From contig NW_015622543.1 of NCBI RefSeq assembly GCF_000835495.1, positions 5,630,619 to 5,694,618 on the forward strand: a stretch of 64,000 nt of DNA. The letters run 5' to 3'. Source of the stretch: Cladophialophora immunda. Taxonomy: Eukaryota; Ascomycota; Eurotiomycetes; Chaetothyriales; Herpotrichiellaceae. Both the position numbers and the translations under genes were made by a program. The notes below the pieces were generated by a model. It searched no databases, was not told where the DNA came from, and was given only the letters and a program-made list of their open reading frames with translations. Position 1 is the first letter of the stretch; each line of letters begins with the position of its first letter. Shown here piece by piece: positions 45,275 through 54,915 of this stretch.

Positions 45275-46135
45275 ATGCGTTCTTTCTTGCTTGTCGCCGT
45301 TGGCACCTTCGCCTTCAAGGCAATGGCTCAAACATCCACCTTTACCCCCGACATGGCGTGGAATGCCGTTACAGTCGGTCAAGTCTGGCCGATCCACTGG
45401 ACTGTTGGCGATGGGACCCCCGTCTCCTTGTTCCTCGGGAACACGAGCTGGAATACCCCAATCTTCGGTAAGTCGAACGTACAGAGCGATATGAGGCTGG
45501 GACTGACTGACGGTTGTCGCACAGAAAACAAAGCGGCCACCGACGGAGAGTATGACTGGACCGTCGCAGTCCCCGACGGGTTTGTTGCTGGCAACTATGC
45601 CCTGGCGTTGGTTCAGAGTGGTGCCATGGACTTCTCTCCGCTGTTCAGCGTGAGCCTCTCTCCCGCGGGATCCTCTGGTTCGACTTCAATGCCCACTTCA
45701 ATGGCAACATCGATGCCCAATGCTACGGTCACCGGCAATCCCATCTCTGCCACTGTCGACGCTACAACCACAGCCGCCCCAACCTTAACCGTCACATATT
45801 GGGATCACGAATGTGGATGCACAAAGACATCCGAGATGCCAGCGACAGCCGCTGCCACCGGCTCAGGCTTGGCCGGCACACAATACACCTGGTATGACGA
45901 GGTCTGCGGTTGCACCAAGACCGCCATGGCCCCGGCTCCTACCACCGCTCAATGTCCTGGAAGCGGGTGCACAAGCTATACCGCTCCGCCTGGTGGAAAT
46001 GTGCCGCCTTCGCCAACTTCGACCTCCGCTGGCGCCCCGGCGCCCTCAGCATCGACATTCCAGGGTGATGCGAACCAATTGGGAAGCTCTGTGATGGCTA
46101 TTGTGGGATTGATTGCGGCAGCAATGTTTGCATAA
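45275..46135 (+). CDS. Kre9/Knh1-like GPI-anchored cell-wall protein with CGCTKT repeats (267 aa, 2 exons)
   Basis: Secreted wall protein. The signal peptide MRSFLLVAVGTFAFKAMA is followed by a Kre9/Knh1-type beta-sandwich (VTVGQVWPIHWTVGDGTPVS... DWTVAVPDGFVAGNYALALV), a family linked to beta-1,6-glucan or wall assembly. After a Thr/Ser/Pro stalk come two copies of a small cysteine motif: TVTYWDHECGCTKT and TQYTWYDEVCGCTKT. A Ser/Pro spacer and a hydrophobic tail SSVMAIVGLIAAAMFA suggest a GPI anchor. The intron 45468-45524 is 57 bases and free of stops, so retention would add 19 residues in frame (286 aa). The spliced form restores WNTPIFENKAATDGEYDW, which fits the family better. Confidence 0.88.
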   Translation: MRSFLLVAVGTFAFKAMAQTSTFTPDMAWNAVTVGQVWPIHWTVGDGTPVSLFLGNTSWNTPIFGKSNVQSDMRLGLTDGCRTENKAATDGEYDWTVAVPDGFVAGNYALALVQSGAMDFSPLFSVSLSPAGSSGSTSMPTSMATSMPNATVTGNPISATVDATTTAAPTLTVTYWDHECGCTKTSEMPATAAATGSGLAGTQYTWYDEVCGCTKTAMAPAPTTAQCPGSGCTSYTAPPGGNVPPSPTSTSAGAPAPSASTFQGDANQLGSSVMAIVGLIAAAMFA

Positions 46136-46436
46136 TTTCGGGATGGTTTCTAGAATTTCATCTTGTCTTGTTTATTTTCTAGATGGAGGCATCTTTTTAG
46201 GGAAGTTTCGCATGGACGGCTGCCGACATCAGCCAAGGGCAAGGATATCGCAGTCATTCAGCAGCTGGGAGTTCAGTTGAATGTCGTGGGTGAATGTTGG
46301 ACATAAAGGGTCGTGGCTCTCATGATCTGGGGCTGGAATTCCAACTCTATGCAGTCTTCAAATAGGTTTCTAGTATCGTTTATGAATCGTCTCACGTTGT
46401 AAACTTTGTCATGACCATATCAAGGGTGGTGTTTCC
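46136..46436. other. Convergent spacer
   Basis: 301 bases between the stop of the Kre9-like gene and the stop of the 364-aa gene. Nothing seen. Confidence 0.6.
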
Positions 46437-47531
46437 TCATCGCTCACCCTTGATCTTTGCAAAGGCACCGACTTCCGCGCTCGATATTGAAAACGGACTC
46501 TTTGGGCCATCTGGTGACCTCGGACTCAGTGCGACCGCAAATAGATCATCGTCTGCAGGGTCGTCCAGTTTCGCTGCTTGGCTCATGGAGTTCAGAGAGG
46601 CAGTGGCGGGTGATTGTCCCTGCTGTTTTCTGATAAAGTCTGGCGGTGCTTGAGCGACAATCTTTTTGCCAGTGGTGGCAGATGAGGCGGACCCTGGGCC
46701 ACTGCGAAAGCTACTAAACGACGAGTATGCCATATCCGATGCCTCGGGTGAGAGAGGATGGGATTCGCGGGTTGGAGTGTTGAGGCCCCTAGCATTGAGG
46801 TCCCTGTCACTGGTACCAATGCTCAAGCCTTTGAGCTTCTCGCTCAGCCTTCGTCCACCAGGAGACTTGGGACTTTGGATGCCTGGACTCGTGGGGCCTA
46901 GAGATTTGGAAATATTGCTCAGATCGAGGCTCGGGGGTTTTGGAGCCAGGCCGAAGTTGCTCTCGATCCAAGACTTTTCCGACCGTGCCATTTCCAAGGC
47001 GATGCCTTCGAGGTTGTGTTCCTCCTCCTGCTTGATCTCCTTCTCCAAGACTTGAAGCCTCTTCTTGGCCCATATGGTGTGCAGCACCCCTTTCCTCCCG
47101 CTGGCCTTCGCCGTAGCCCCGAGTTCGGGGGTGAAGATAGCAGGTAGCGGGTTCACTGTCATTCTCAGAGGAGCCTTTTGCTCCACCGCTGGGGTCTCGG
47201 TAGGTTCGGTGGGGTTTATGGGAGGATGATACGCCAAAGTGATGTGAGGTGGCACAATGGCACCCGGAGGCAGCAGGAAATATACACGACGGATATTGTC
47301 CGAGGGGTTGTCGTCTGCGGGAAAGACGGTGCGTTTGCCGGGCCAGGAGACCTGCCATCGGCCTGATTTATCTCTTGCCTCGTCATCGTCTTGCCATTCA
47401 ACCATCATCACTTTGGTGCCATCGTTCCCTTTGCCCGGTTCAAACTCGAAGCGAGCGAGGGCCGTGACCGACAGGAGAGTGTCAGGCAGGGTCGGCGACT
47501 TGGGCGATTCGGGCGATTCGACTTGTGCCAT
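46437..47531 (-). CDS. Conserved Pezizomycotina protein of unknown function (364 aa)
   Basis: No intron. The first ATG in the frame is 47531 (MAQVESPESPKSPTLPD); the frame extends upstream only through a TTG. Residues about 20-115 look like a folded beta-rich domain: ALARFEFEPGKGNDGTKVMM, WQVSWPGKRTVFPADD, RRVYFLLPPGAIVPPHITLAY. Residues about 145-200 form a charged helical segment (KKRLQVLEKEIKQEEEHNLE) predicted to be coiled coil. The C-terminal 150 residues are Ser/Pro-rich with repeated SP sites (SPGIQSPKSPGGRR, LSPRSPDGPKSP), likely kinase targets. I know no function for this architecture. Composition and codon use resemble the neighbours. Confidence 0.82.
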   Translation of the reverse strand: MAQVESPESPKSPTLPDTLLSVTALARFEFEPGKGNDGTKVMMVEWQDDDEARDKSGRWQVSWPGKRTVFPADDNPSDNIRRVYFLLPPGAIVPPHITLAYHPPINPTEPTETPAVEQKAPLRMTVNPLPAIFTPELGATAKASGRKGVLHTIWAKKRLQVLEKEIKQEEEHNLEGIALEMARSEKSWIESNFGLAPKPPSLDLSNISKSLGPTSPGIQSPKSPGGRRLSEKLKGLSIGTSDRDLNARGLNTPTRESHPLSPEASDMAYSSFSSFRSGPGSASSATTGKKIVAQAPPDFIRKQQGQSPATASLNSMSQAAKLDDPADDDLFAVALSPRSPDGPKSPFSISSAEVGAFAKIKGER

Positions 47532-48457
47532 AGCTGACTGGCAGGAAACGAAGGAGAGACGACTGGGTCTGTGACGGCGAGATCGGACAACGAGAGACTG
47601 CGCAATCCGGGTCAAAAGAGGGAACAGAGACACAAAGATAGTGAGCAAGCAGTGTTGGAGAGACAATCGGGGAAATTGAAGGTGGAAGCGAAGACGGTAC
47701 CGACTTTTAGGATCTCGACTAAGCTCTGTTCAGGGTGTTGGACATGGTTGCAGCCGTGTGTCGCTTCCGCGTCGCTCCTCCATCCAAGTTGCCTGCAGAC
47801 GAGGATAAAGATAGTGAGATGGAGCACGCGTGCACAACCCCTCGTTCCCAAGCACCATTGTCACCGGCCTGTGTGCCACGAAAATAGCCCATTACCACCA
47901 AAGATCACATTGGTCGTTCTATACAAGTCGCCAATAGACTGCGCCGAATGCAGCCTCAACGGCCGGTTATGTTTACGTCCAGCGGCATCAACACCAATCA
48001 CAATGCTCCTCAGCGCGACATCCCCTGGCATAGACTTTGTAAGGAACTCTTCGTCATAAAGGGGCCAAAACCCTATTGCCGCTGCTCCTGTCTCTTTGAA
48101 TTCAATGTCACACCCAACCATCCCATCCAGACGGCCTCGCCAATTGTGCTAGAGCTCAACTATCGGGTCGCGGATAGACCAGAAACAAGCATCTATTTCG
48201 AACAGACGTCAACGCAAATGAATTGATCAACCCGTCCAAAGCCTCCCTAGGCTGTGTGCTAAATGCAAAAGTACCAAACTTGCCCAAAACATGTTCCTAC
48301 GAGGCCCTCTCACAATACAGACGCCAACAATGCCGAGATGGGTACACCAAAACTTTTCCAGATGAAAGAATCTCGTAAACCCCTTCGTGATATTCTCGAC
48401 TCGGCCTGTTTCTCCAATCTGTCTCCATCATTACCCAAAGCCCATATCACGTCATGC
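47532..48457. other. Spacer upstream of the 364-aa gene
   Basis: About 0.9 kb between two minus-strand genes. Short frames only. Confidence 0.5.
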
Positions 48458-51400
48458 TCATCCCCTCGCCACGGTCCCCAGAGGCACGTCCCCGAGATCG
48501 ACTCCGACGCTGGCTCTAAGCCGAACTCCTTTCCACGACGCTTCGGCCTTCCCACTCGTTGACCTCGTCCCAGCTGAACCGCCGAATCCGTTCCCATGTT
48601 CATAGCCGTAGTTGAGCCCTCCCGAATACCGCCCGAATGCCGGTGGCGGATGCTGCCTCTCCAGCTCGGCTGGATGCAAGTCCTCGGCCAACGACGAAGC
48701 AAAGCTGCGGACGCTGTTGGCATACGACTGAGGGCGAGAAGAATAGGGGCCGCCTGGAGATGGCCCTCGTGAATGCACAGCGTAGCCTTGAGATTGTCGG
48801 TGGTCATACGTCCTGGAGCTCCGTCGAGTTTGTCTCACATATGCAGATCCAGACTCGTAAGGATCACGATAAGATGGCGTATACGACGGGTAGCGATGCT
48901 GCTGAGGTCCAGACGACTCATGGTATGCGTCATAATATTCATGAGAAGAGGCGCGATATTCGTCAGGAGGGTGGCATTGCTTCCATTCCAGCGGCTGCAC
49001 TGCATGTCGTGGAGGTATAACCGGGTAGAGCAACTCATCTGCGGCCTCTTCGTTATCCTGGTGATAGTTTCGCGCCTCCCCAGATTGTTGCCTTAGCGCC
49101 TTACTCGCACTCTTTCTTCGAGCCCTCCATACCGCAGCCTGCGTAGCCCACGGATCTGGAGTAATATCAATCGGTCGAGGCGAATGAGATGGCGGAGGAG
49201 GAGCTACGGGGTCGGAAGAGCCCCCTTCATAATCAATGTATGCAGGGCGCGGTGAGTGCGGAGGAGGTGGAGGTCCCACCTCGTTATTGACCGAAGGCTG
49301 TCGTTGCATGGATGATGTCCGGTATGCCTTCTCTATCATATCCGGCGTGATCGGTGGTGCATCACTGGCAAAACTGGCGGGCCTCAGATTCTTGCCTGGT
49401 ATGCCTCCTCTGTCGTTAAATGAAGACCTCCGATCCGACATGATACTTTCTCGGTCCCGTATGGATCTGCTTCTAGACCGCGACAATTCTACGGCGGTCT
49501 CGTCATTCATCATTGGCCGCGGTTGCGGAAAGCCAGTCGTCATCGTCGCAATATAGGAGCCTTTGGACACGCCGCCTGCCTCGACAAACTCATAAGGGCT
49601 TTTCCCCAGTGAAGTACTGACAGTGCCCAGATCGTTGATGATAGCCATCGCTTCAGTCTGGCTGATTCCGGAAGGGTCCCTTGACTTCACCTTTTCTTCT
49701 CTAGGTCGACCAAACCATGACCTTGGCCTGCTACGAGACCGACGTCGCTTAGTTTGGAGTATTTGTTCGGGAGCAGGCGATGGAAACCTGATCTCGTTGA
49801 GAGGGAGAAAAAGGGTCGAGCTACTAGCTCTGTTGCCAAGCGAGTATGTTTGTTCCAGTTCTGGTACGGCGTGCGAGCGTATCCGAAGATTTTCTTGTGC
49901 CTCAGGGGAGATGTGCGGAACACTGTCCAGCTCGAATGACTGAACTCGAACAACTGCTACTTTGCCCGGAGGTTGGCTCGATGGGCGTCGCTTCTTCAGC
50001 AGCTTCTTCCGGGCCTTCGCAGGCTTAGTGGGAAGAGGTTCGGGTTCCGGAGTCGTCGTTGCTGGGGCAATGGGCATCGGGTTTGACAATATAGCACGGG
50101 GTTGAAGGTTGGAAAATGTCGGTACATAAGGTTCACTCCTTGACTTCAGAATGGACGTTCTCTGTTCAGAGAAGGATGGTACACGACCCGGATCTGGTTC
50201 ATCGATAGCCACTTGTGCGTCTGGCACCTCTGGCAGAGCCCTGAACTTTGAAGGTGATGGGGTGGGTCGGGCTACTTGAAGTGATCGAAGCGAGTTGCTT
50301 GAGCTGTAACCACTATCTGATTTTCCCGGTGCACGAGGAGGCTGGGGTGCCAGACTATGGCTAGACAACTGGGGTTGGAATTCGACGGCCGATTGGAAGC
50401 CTTCGTCAATCGAACCCCTTGGCTCGATGGGGGAATGCCAGCTCATAGGACTCTCACAGGGTCGAGATTCGTCGGTCGTCTCGTCATCCTGCTGAATTTG
50501 CCGACCACGGCTTTCGTTGGACCTAAAGCTCGACTTGCGGACCACCGAACCAGTTGGAGAAGGTGACCTCTCCAAAGGACTGGTTGGGGAGAGATCCCTA
50601 GGCGCGTTGTCAGGTGGAGGCGTTTTCTGGAGTGACGAGCAGGAACTCGCCCTCCAGAGCGAGCCTTCAGACCTGGTTCTCCTAATTGTGCCGACCGGAG
50701 AGCTTGATTTCTGCTGGTCGAATGGCCCAGCCCCGAGCTCCGCGATATATTCGTTGGCCATCAGTGAAGCCTCGTCGTCAGCTGGAATGGGCTGGACCAC
50801 TTCTTGTGCTGTCATGACGCTTTGCAGTGGATGGATTCGTGGCCCAGCTTTGTCATCATTATGCTCCCAGCTAAAGTATCGATATTCGGCGTTGATAATC
50901 GGTGGGCTTGACCTCAGGTTGGATAGATTTCCAGACGCAGAGACCAATAGGTCAAAATCTTCTTCAGCATCGCCATAATCGCTTGACACATCTCTACGTG
51001 GCGCTGGAGGAGGTCGAAGCTGTTTGGACGCCTTTGAAACTTCGCTGAAGGTAGGCGATGCTCGTCCGTTGACGATTTGCAGTGACCCGTGTCTTAGTCC
51101 GCCGAGATGTGAATAGCTGATATCTGAAGGTGTGCCAGCCCGGCCAACTGTCCTCGGAGGCGGAGGTTGCCAGTCAAAGTCATCCACATCGAAAGCAGTC
51201 ACTCCTCGGTCCTCCATCTCCTGAATCAGGTTGGGTTGCCGGATCTCCTGTTTTGCGGCGATTTGGGATGGTTTTCTAGTCGCTGTACCAGGGGCAAATG
51301 AGGATCGACGCATGGGAGGAATGGGCGCCGGATCGGGGCTTCTGTCCATAGACCCATCTGATTGCGGGACCACTGCCGTATCGGAGTCCAGGGGGTTCAT

Positions 51401-51901
51401 GCGTTCGCTGCTGGGGGTACGGCTTATACTGGAAGACCTCTGTAGAGATAAACGCCGGAGCAGCAGAGACTTCCTCTTTGGTGGTTTGATAGGTGACAGA
51501 GGGGGTGCTACCGGTTGTTGCATCGTTCGTGATGGACTTGTCCCAGCTGAAGTAGCCTTGCCCTCTAATTGACTGACCATGTAGGCGACGCTGAAGCTCG
51601 AATCGTTCTTGTGTGCGCGGAGAGGGGAACCCGAGTCTGTGACAGTGGTGTCTCCGCGAGACTGTTGCCGCGGAGCTCCGTTGCCCGAGCCGGAGGACAA
51701 TGGACTCGACAACTCTGTACCGCTAGCATTCTGGCTCTGCGAAAGCGGTGCCTGGACTCTGAGACTCGACGTCGAGATCCCCGTGGGGAATTTGGTTGTG
51801 TAGCTTGTAGGGGGCTTAGACAAGCGGTTTCTTCGACGAGGCTCGGGTTCTGTCTGCGCAGACTCTGCAGCGAGACTTGATCTCCTCCTTGCAAACCACA
51901 T
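48458..51901 (-). CDS. Large intrinsically disordered Ser/Pro/Arg-rich protein (1147 aa)
   Basis: Unrecognised protein in one 3.4-kb uninterrupted frame from ATG 51901 (MWFARRRSSLAAES). It is dominated by Ser, Pro, Arg and Glu, with many basic-directed serines (RRTRSEGSLWRASS, RKSLLLRRLSLQRSSS) and repeated HSPRP-type units (PPPPHSPRPAYID, PPPSHSPRPIDI) near residue 900. A Tyr/His-rich stretch (EYRASSHEYYDAYHESSG) lies near residue 1000. A helical patch EEKVKSRDPSGISQTEAMAI (about 735) is one of few ordered-looking parts. No domain, transmembrane segment or signal peptide is visible. Such proteins often act as signalling or scaffold substrates, but nothing here decides it. Confidence 0.75.
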   Translation of the reverse strand: MWFARRRSSLAAESAQTEPEPRRRNRLSKPPTSYTTKFPTGISTSSLRVQAPLSQSQNASGTELSSPLSSGSGNGAPRQQSRGDTTVTDSGSPLRAHKNDSSFSVAYMVSQLEGKATSAGTSPSRTMQQPVAPPLSPIKPPKRKSLLLRRLSLQRSSSISRTPSSERMNPLDSDTAVVPQSDGSMDRSPDPAPIPPMRRSSFAPGTATRKPSQIAAKQEIRQPNLIQEMEDRGVTAFDVDDFDWQPPPPRTVGRAGTPSDISYSHLGGLRHGSLQIVNGRASPTFSEVSKASKQLRPPPAPRRDVSSDYGDAEEDFDLLVSASGNLSNLRSSPPIINAEYRYFSWEHNDDKAGPRIHPLQSVMTAQEVVQPIPADDEASLMANEYIAELGAGPFDQQKSSSPVGTIRRTRSEGSLWRASSCSSLQKTPPPDNAPRDLSPTSPLERSPSPTGSVVRKSSFRSNESRGRQIQQDDETTDESRPCESPMSWHSPIEPRGSIDEGFQSAVEFQPQLSSHSLAPQPPRAPGKSDSGYSSSNSLRSLQVARPTPSPSKFRALPEVPDAQVAIDEPDPGRVPSFSEQRTSILKSRSEPYVPTFSNLQPRAILSNPMPIAPATTTPEPEPLPTKPAKARKKLLKKRRPSSQPPGKVAVVRVQSFELDSVPHISPEAQENLRIRSHAVPELEQTYSLGNRASSSTLFLPLNEIRFPSPAPEQILQTKRRRSRSRPRSWFGRPREEKVKSRDPSGISQTEAMAIINDLGTVSTSLGKSPYEFVEAGGVSKGSYIATMTTGFPQPRPMMNDETAVELSRSRSRSIRDRESIMSDRRSSFNDRGGIPGKNLRPASFASDAPPITPDMIEKAYRTSSMQRQPSVNNEVGPPPPPHSPRPAYIDYEGGSSDPVAPPPPSHSPRPIDITPDPWATQAAVWRARRKSASKALRQQSGEARNYHQDNEEAADELLYPVIPPRHAVQPLEWKQCHPPDEYRASSHEYYDAYHESSGPQQHRYPSYTPSYRDPYESGSAYVRQTRRSSRTYDHRQSQGYAVHSRGPSPGGPYSSRPQSYANSVRSFASSLAEDLHPAELERQHPPPAFGRYSGGLNYGYEHGNGFGGSAGTRSTSGKAEASWKGVRLRASVGVDLGDVPLGTVARG

Positions 51902-53099
51902 GCTGGCAGATGCAATATATGTTGAACTTTATACAACGCCCATGTGTTCACTCCTGCAAAGGCAAAGCTTCCTGGGCCTTACTCTCAACTGGGAGGTTAT
52001 AACATTGCCACCATTGCTCAACCATTAACCATATGGTGGTCGCTAGGAGATGACGACGGAGCGGATTGGTTGTGAAGAGGTTGCTGAATCACGGCCGAGA
52101 GTATCGACCAGAAGAGCAGAATTGTATATCTGTCAAGCAGGGCAGATGAGATGAGGTCAGTGGCCCAGGTGGTGACAGTCGCCCGTTCGCAGGCGGGCGG
52201 GCGGGCGAGAACAAGGTGGAGATTCTGAAACGAACGACGGGTGGTAAACAAGGTCGGTGAGAACCCAAAGGAATGGATTGTTGTAACGAATTAGGAGGTA
52301 AGGGGCGAAACAAATCCAACAAGAGCAGCACAAGGTCGGTGAATCGAGTAATCTGTTGCCGGACAAACGAAGGAAGTGGGTGGAGGTGGTGGTGGTGAGG
52401 AGGAGGAGGAGGAGGAGGAAGAGAGAGGACTGTGGCGGTGGAGGTGGATAGAAGTGGTCAGTGCAGCAGCGCAGTGACGAGCTCGACTATTGTTCCGTTT
52501 CATATTTCATGGGGAAATGGCGACGAAAACGCAAGGACCAAGTCGCCCTGGGAAGCTCAGAAGCTATGGATAATGCAGGGCTGATCCTTTCATGTGCGGG
52601 AGGTGCAGACGAGTGCAGGATGGGCAGGGGAAGGGGCTTGATTGGCTGAAACTCGCCCATGTAAACAATTTCAGGTCGCCCGGAGACGCAGCAGCCAAAC
52701 AGACCCGAAGCCCAGCGCCCAGCGCCCCGGCCTCGCCCACAACCGGATTTCTGCACGGCTAATTCCAAGCATCAGCCACCGCTAAACCCTTCTGCTACCC
52801 ACCATCGGACCACCGCCATCGCGACCGTGGCGCCCCCCGGAAAGAAGGTCCAGGGTCCAGGGCCTAGAAGTAGGCACTCGCTGATTCATTGGGGGCGCGT
52901 AAGGGGGGGGCACGCCTGACGCAATCGATCCAGCCACTAATGGACGAGCCCCAAATCTTGAGATCCGCTGTGTCACTCCGGCTACCTCTCCAGAGATCCT
53001 CGATCCTCACCCACATCAGTGCCCATTCTTATCTCAAAGTTGACGGTCCAGACTTCCGCTAAGCACTCTCACGAAGAAACCCCGATAATCTTTGCCGCA
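51902..53099. other. 1.2-kb spacer upstream of the 1147-aa gene
   Basis: Contains a purine-rich GGT/GAG trinucleotide tract at about 52380-52424 and short G and C runs. It is probably the promoter and leader of the 1147-aa gene. Confidence 0.5.
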
Positions 53100-53539
53100 A
53101 TGGGTGGTGGTGCTGGCACGTCTGATGGCGGTTTGTCCGCCGTGGAGTCTCAACTGCGCTACAAATGTGTCTACGGTCCACATCTCACAACGCGGTGAGA
53201 GGGAGCTACGAGAAGGAGTTTAACTATCAGAATCAGAACAACGGACCACAAGACCGGACACATGCTGTAAATGGGAACTGCCCGACAAAAGAATGCTTTG
53301 GGCACCCTGGGTAAGCAGCGAATACGAACGTCCCAACTCCATCAATATTTGAGACACTTACGTATATCAACACTAACTGGAGCACTCTTGACAGATGGAA
53401 TACTCTGTCCTTTCCCAGCCTCTCCCGCACTCGAGTGGAGAAGCTACAGGATCCGGATGCAACGAACGGCGCAATTTGGCTTCGGAAATATGTGCCTCGA
53501 AGCCGCCAAGAGAGTAAGCCAAAAAGACATGTGCAAATA
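53100..53539 (+). CDS. Possible small multi-exon gene, structure unresolved
   Basis: An ATG at 53100 opens MGGGAGTSDGGLSAVESQLR and stops after about 32 codons. Further right, a textbook intron lies at about 53311-53394: GTAAGC donor, an ACTAAC branch-like motif close to the end, and a GACAG acceptor. Splicing it joins NGNCPTKECFGHP to DGILCPFPASPALEWRSYR, which continues open to a TAG at about 53538-53540. I could not connect the first 32 codons to this pair of exons without an implausibly short intron. It may be a real small gene with a missed intron, or a decayed one. No family recognised. Confidence 0.3.
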
Positions 53540-53830
53540 GTCGGACTTTGAGTTCCAACAGCTACACACATTGGAAAGACAAAGGGAAATTAAAGGGAAA
53601 GATCGGACAAACACTAAGCTGTGAGTGAGAAGAATCAAGTGAATTGCATTTTCTAATTTCATCATCCTAAGCTGCAAGGGAGCCGAGATCATCTATTCAT
53701 ACATCCCAGTCACTCCCTGCATGTCCCGTGAGAAACTAACTCCTGAACCTGTTCCGTCATACCGGTAACGCCATGCTATGCAGCCTTTATGCCGGTGTCG
53801 TACAGATATAGTCGTCTGCAGTCGCCTCCT

Positions 53831-54508
53831 TTACTCGACAGCAATGCGTCGGCTTTCAGGTGCGGCCTTGGGAACCACAATGCTGAGGAGGCCGTTCTTC
53901 AATGAAGCCCTGACCGCCTCCTGGTTCACACGGTGTGGGAACCAGAAGCTGCGAGAGAACTCTCCCACACTGCGTTCGGTGATCCAGTATTGCTGTTGTG
54001 CGGGCTGTTGTTCCTCGACCTTGGACGGCTGTTGCTCGGCAGGAGCAGGAGTCGGCGCAGCGACCTCTGTCTTGCTCTCCTCAGCAGCGGCGGCAGATGA
54101 GTTGGCGGGCTCCTCGTCCTCGACCGTGGGTTGATGAGACTTGACGCTACTGGTTTCAGATGCAGGGCCTTCCTCAATAGCAGCCTTCTTCTCAGCTTCG
54201 ACGGCTTGAGGACGAGCACCAGATTTTGTGGTGCGCTCGGTGCGGCCCTTGATGGTCAGGGTGTGTTCGTCGACAAATTCAATGCTCAGGTCCTTCTGCT
54301 CGATGCCGGGGAGTTCACCCTCAAGGGAGTAGGAGTCATTTGATTCCTTGACATCGAAGCGGGGGTTGAATTGTTTCCGGGCTGATCGGCTGGCTCTTTG
54401 GAGTTCATTGAAAGAGTCGTCGAAGAGGGAAAGGAGAGGAGCAATGTCACGGCGGGTAGGACCGCAGCGTGCGGGCGCAAAGGCGATTCTTGGGAAGAGG
54501 AACGACAT
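53831..54508 (-). CDS. hsp30: Hsp30-type small heat-shock protein (225 aa, or 250 aa from an upstream ATG)
   Basis: ATP-independent chaperone of the alpha-crystallin family. MSFLFPRIAFAPARCG starts the protein; an in-frame ATG at 54583 would add 25 basic residues (MHSTRTRIIPQASRIIKPTL), which could be a leader or untranslated. The crystallin domain begins at FDVKESNDSYSLEGELPGIE and KDLSIEFVDEHTLTIKGR (about 50-92). It is split by about 75 acidic, Ala/Pro/Gln-rich residues, and resumes at WITERSVGEFSRSFWFP, NGLLSIVVPK and the C-terminal I-x-V motif (RRIAVE). Long insertions here are common in fungal Hsp30 proteins. A TATA box (54640-54647) and a heat-shock element (54813-54822) lie upstream, so heat induction is expected. 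Confidence 0.92.
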   Translation of the reverse strand: MSFLFPRIAFAPARCGPTRRDIAPLLSLFDDSFNELQRASRSARKQFNPRFDVKESNDSYSLEGELPGIEQKDLSIEFVDEHTLTIKGRTERTTKSGARPQAVEAEKKAAIEEGPASETSSVKSHQPTVEDEEPANSSAAAAEESKTEVAAPTPAPAEQQPSKVEEQQPAQQQYWITERSVGEFSRSFWFPHRVNQEAVRASLKNGLLSIVVPKAAPESRRIAVE

Positions 54509-54639
54509 GTTTCTGGTGGTTGAGAGCGTTGGCTTGATGATTCTCGAGGCTTGAGGGATGATTCTCGTTCGAGTTGAGTGCATAAGACTTGCTGAACTTG
54601 CTTGATGTCGAACTGCAGGAAGGCCTGCGTCGACAAAGA

Positions 54640-54647
54640 TTTTATAA
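54640..54647 (-). promoter_or_regulatory. TATA box of the hsp30 gene
   Basis: Read on the minus strand, GTTATAAAATC lies about 57 bases before ATG 54583 and 132 bases before ATG 54508. With a start site 30-40 bases on, the first ATG in the transcript would be the upstream one. Confidence 0.6.
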
Positions 54648-54812
54648 CCTTTCATCTTGCCTGATAGAAGGTGCTGGGGCAGTCGAGAGTGATGAGAAAG
54701 CAGATTATGTCGACCCTGCCACCTCTTGTGCTGGATGCTTCTGGGAAACGCAAGCATCCTCTGCCTGTTGCTCGAATTTGCCACAAGGCGCCAGATGCTT
54801 CGACATACAGCC

Positions 54813-54822
54813 AGAAGCTTCT
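54813..54822 (-). promoter_or_regulatory. Heat-shock element and adjacent E-box of the hsp30 promoter
   Basis: AGAAGCTTCT is a perfect nGAAnnTTCn dyad for heat-shock factor, about 170 bases upstream of the TATA box. A CACGTG palindrome lies at 54827-54832. Only two pentamers are perfect; more diverged ones may flank them. Confidence 0.5.
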
Positions 54823-54915
54823 GCGTCACGTGATCTCGCCAGGCGACGCCAGGCCGACGACAAGCAGACGGCCAGAGGGCCCCCATATCGATATGAATCC
54901 TGTCTGTCGCTGGGC

